From positions 1-6,685 of the forward strand of contig JANLOO010000049.1 in NCBI GenBank assembly GCA_031366605.1: DNA of 6,685 nucleotides, written 5' to 3'. Positions 5,365 to 6,685 of the stretch are shown here, piece by piece (position 1 is the first letter of the stretch; each line of letters opens with the position of its first letter). A model generated the notes under the pieces. That model saw only the letters and a list, made by a program, of their open reading frames with translations, had not been told where the DNA came from and did not search any database. The translations under genes and the position numbers were made by a program. This stretch comes from CALMEC01 sp031366605 (GTDB lineage Bacteria > Actinomycetota > Thermoleophilia > Miltoncostaeales > Miltoncostaeaceae).

Positions 5365-6685
5365 CTACCCGGTGACGATCGGAATACGAACCCGCCCGCC
5401 GATCCTGACGACCTTGGTGCGGGCGGTGTCCCGAACTTGCAGTGCGTTCGAAGCACTTGCAGTTGCGACGTTGGTGCGTGCGCCCAGCGCCGTCCGGTCG
5501 ATGCGAGCCTTGACCAGGAGCGTCTTGGCTGCCCCGGGAGCAAGATCGCCGATCGTGATGGTGATGACACCCTTGACGAGTTGGACTCCCTCCGACTTGG
5601 CAGCGAGGGCCATGCCACCGGGAAGCCGGTCACGCACGATCACGTTGAGCGCAGTGAGCTTGCCGCTGTTGGTGATCTTGATCCGGTAGGTGATCACCTG
5701 TCCCGCCTTGGCGCTCGACGGACCCCGCTTGTCGATCCGTAGCGTCGTCTGCGACGAACCGGCAATCGCGATGGTGGGGGTGCCCGTGACCTTGACCTCG
5801 GCGCTCGCGGTGCGGGTGAGCGTGTTGGTCAGCGGATCGACGCCGGTGACCGTCGCGACGTTGGTCATCGTCGCATTGATGGTCTCGGTGCAGTTGACGA
5901 TGACGGTGACACCTGGCGCGAACGTTCCGATCGGCTTGGAACAACCAGGCGCAGCCGGGTCGCTCAGGACGATGTCGTTGATCGCTGTGTCACCGCTGTT
6001 GGTGAGCGTGATGGTGAATACCACCTGCGAACCGGCGATGACCTCGGGCTTGTCGACCGTCTTGACGAGCGTCAAGTTGGGGGCGATGACGGTGACCGCC
6101 GCGTGCGCGGACTTCGCCGGCAGCGCCTGATCCTGCCCTGAGATCGCGTAGTGGGGGGTCACCGATGCGATGTTGTCGGTGTTGGCGGTGATCACCGAGG
6201 TGCAGGTGACGGTCTCTGTTGCGCCGAGGGCGATGGTCGGGATCGCACCGCTACAGGCCGGGGCCAGCGGGTCAGCCACCACGACGTTGGAAAGTGGGAC
6301 GTCACCGATGTTCGTGACGTTGACCTTCCATGTCACGTGGGTGCCGGCGAGCACGACCGGCGCGTCGACCCTCTTGGTGACCACGAAGTCGGGGTGGATC
6401 ACATTGACCGTCGCGTGGTCGCTTGCCTCCACGGTGTGACCGAACAGGTCAGTGCCGGTCGCGACGGCGACGTTGGTCGTCAAGGCGGTGATGGTGCTGG
6501 TGCAACTGATCGGGGTCGCGGCCGTATGCGCGGCGAGCGGTCCGATGAGCGTGTCGCAGCCGGGTGCCAGCGCGTCGGACACGTTGACGCCGGTCAGAGC
6601 CACATCGCCGGTGTTCTCGACCAGGACCGTCCAGGTCACCGTCTCGTTCGCGAGGACAACGGGCTTGTCGACAGTCTTGGTGACC
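5365..6685 (-). CDS. Secreted or cell-surface protein with DUF11-type repeats (partial, N-terminus beyond right edge)
   Basis: The frame is open from the right edge (first full codon at 6684) to a TAG at 5367-5365, giving 439 visible residues; apparent internal starts such as the GTG at 6639 lie inside a repeat and are not the gene start. Four beta-rich units of about 95-110 residues follow one another: 6684-6388, 6387-6076, 6075-5779 and 5748-5410. Each begins like (V/T)xKxVDxPxV, continues with VTWxVxVTNxGDxxLxxVxVxD, and closes with TNVAxVTG, the pattern of the DUF11 conserved repeat found in bacterial surface proteins. Units 1-3 each carry two cysteines 17-18 residues apart (in APGC and xxCTS/NCTE), probably a disulfide outside the cell. 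Unit 4 lacks cysteines and has LPGGMAL in the matching place. The C-terminus is a short basic strand ending RIPIVTG, with no LPXTG motif, no hydrophobic anchor and no charged tail. Location outside the membrane is inferred from family; the ligand or partner is unknown. Confidence 0.85.
   Translation of the reverse strand, partial: VTKTVDKPVVLANETVTWTVLVENTGDVALTGVNVSDALAPGCDTLIGPLAAHTAATPISCTSTITALTTNVAVATGTDLFGHTVEASDHATVNVIHPDFVVTKRVDAPVVLAGTHVTWKVNVTNIGDVPLSNVVVADPLAPACSGAIPTIALGATETVTCTSVITANTDNIASVTPHYAISGQDQALPAKSAHAAVTVIAPNLTLVKTVDKPEVIAGSQVVFTITLTNSGDTAINDIVLSDPAAPGCSKPIGTFAPGVTVIVNCTETINATMTNVATVTGVDPLTNTLTRTASAEVKVTGTPTIAIAGSSQTTLRIDKRGPSSAKAGQVITYRIKITNSGKLTALNVIVRDRLPGGMALAAKSEGVQLVKGVITITIGDLAPGAAKTLLVKARIDRTALGARTNVATASASNALQVRDTARTKVVRIGGRVRIPIVTG

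Noticed and set aside
5365..5400. C-terminal IPIVTG as a sortase-type anchor motif
   Set aside because: It does not fit LPXTG and is not followed by a hydrophobic segment and positive tail; the protein ends right there.

Overview
This is a GC-rich window of ordinary bacterial chromosome. High GC, GTG and TTG starts, and hairpins without a U-tract suggest an actinobacterium; the deep-branching Thermoleophilia are one possibility. That placement is inference, because no rRNA or other taxonomic marker is present.

Layout, left to right. Bases 1-82 hold the first codons of a minus-strand gene that runs off the left edge; its N-terminus is weakly reminiscent of IS630-type transposases. A plus-strand OmpR/PhoB-type response regulator follows (264-956). 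Its stop overlaps an ATG (ATGA), the usual junction with a partner histidine kinase, but no kinase follows, only about 257 bases without convincing coding. Next is a minus-strand ammonium operon, amtB (3065-1593) then a PII gene (1582-1214), closed by a strong hairpin at 1168-1200. Between amtB and the next gene lies a divergent 265-base intergenic region with several dyads. A plus-strand methyl-accepting chemotaxis protein occupies 3331-5262. A minus-strand repeat-rich surface or secreted protein (DUF11-type repeats) ends at 5365 and runs off the right edge.

Functional reading. AmtB and PII form the standard ammonium-uptake pair: PII reads ATP/ADP and 2-oxoglutarate and plugs the AmtB channel through its T-loop. 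Here the T-loop keeps the channel-plugging Arg47 but has Thr at position 51, where the modifiable tyrosine normally sits, so control is probably by ligands alone or by a different modification. The chemoreceptor appears complete, but no che genes are in the window. The response regulator is an orphan as far as can be seen.

I found no clear undescribed multi-gene system. The points most worth a second look are the PII T-loop substitution, two minus-strand terminator hairpins of identical 33-nt architecture lacking U-tracts, the structured amtB/chemoreceptor intergenic region, the missing kinase, and the disulfide-patterned repeats of the surface protein.
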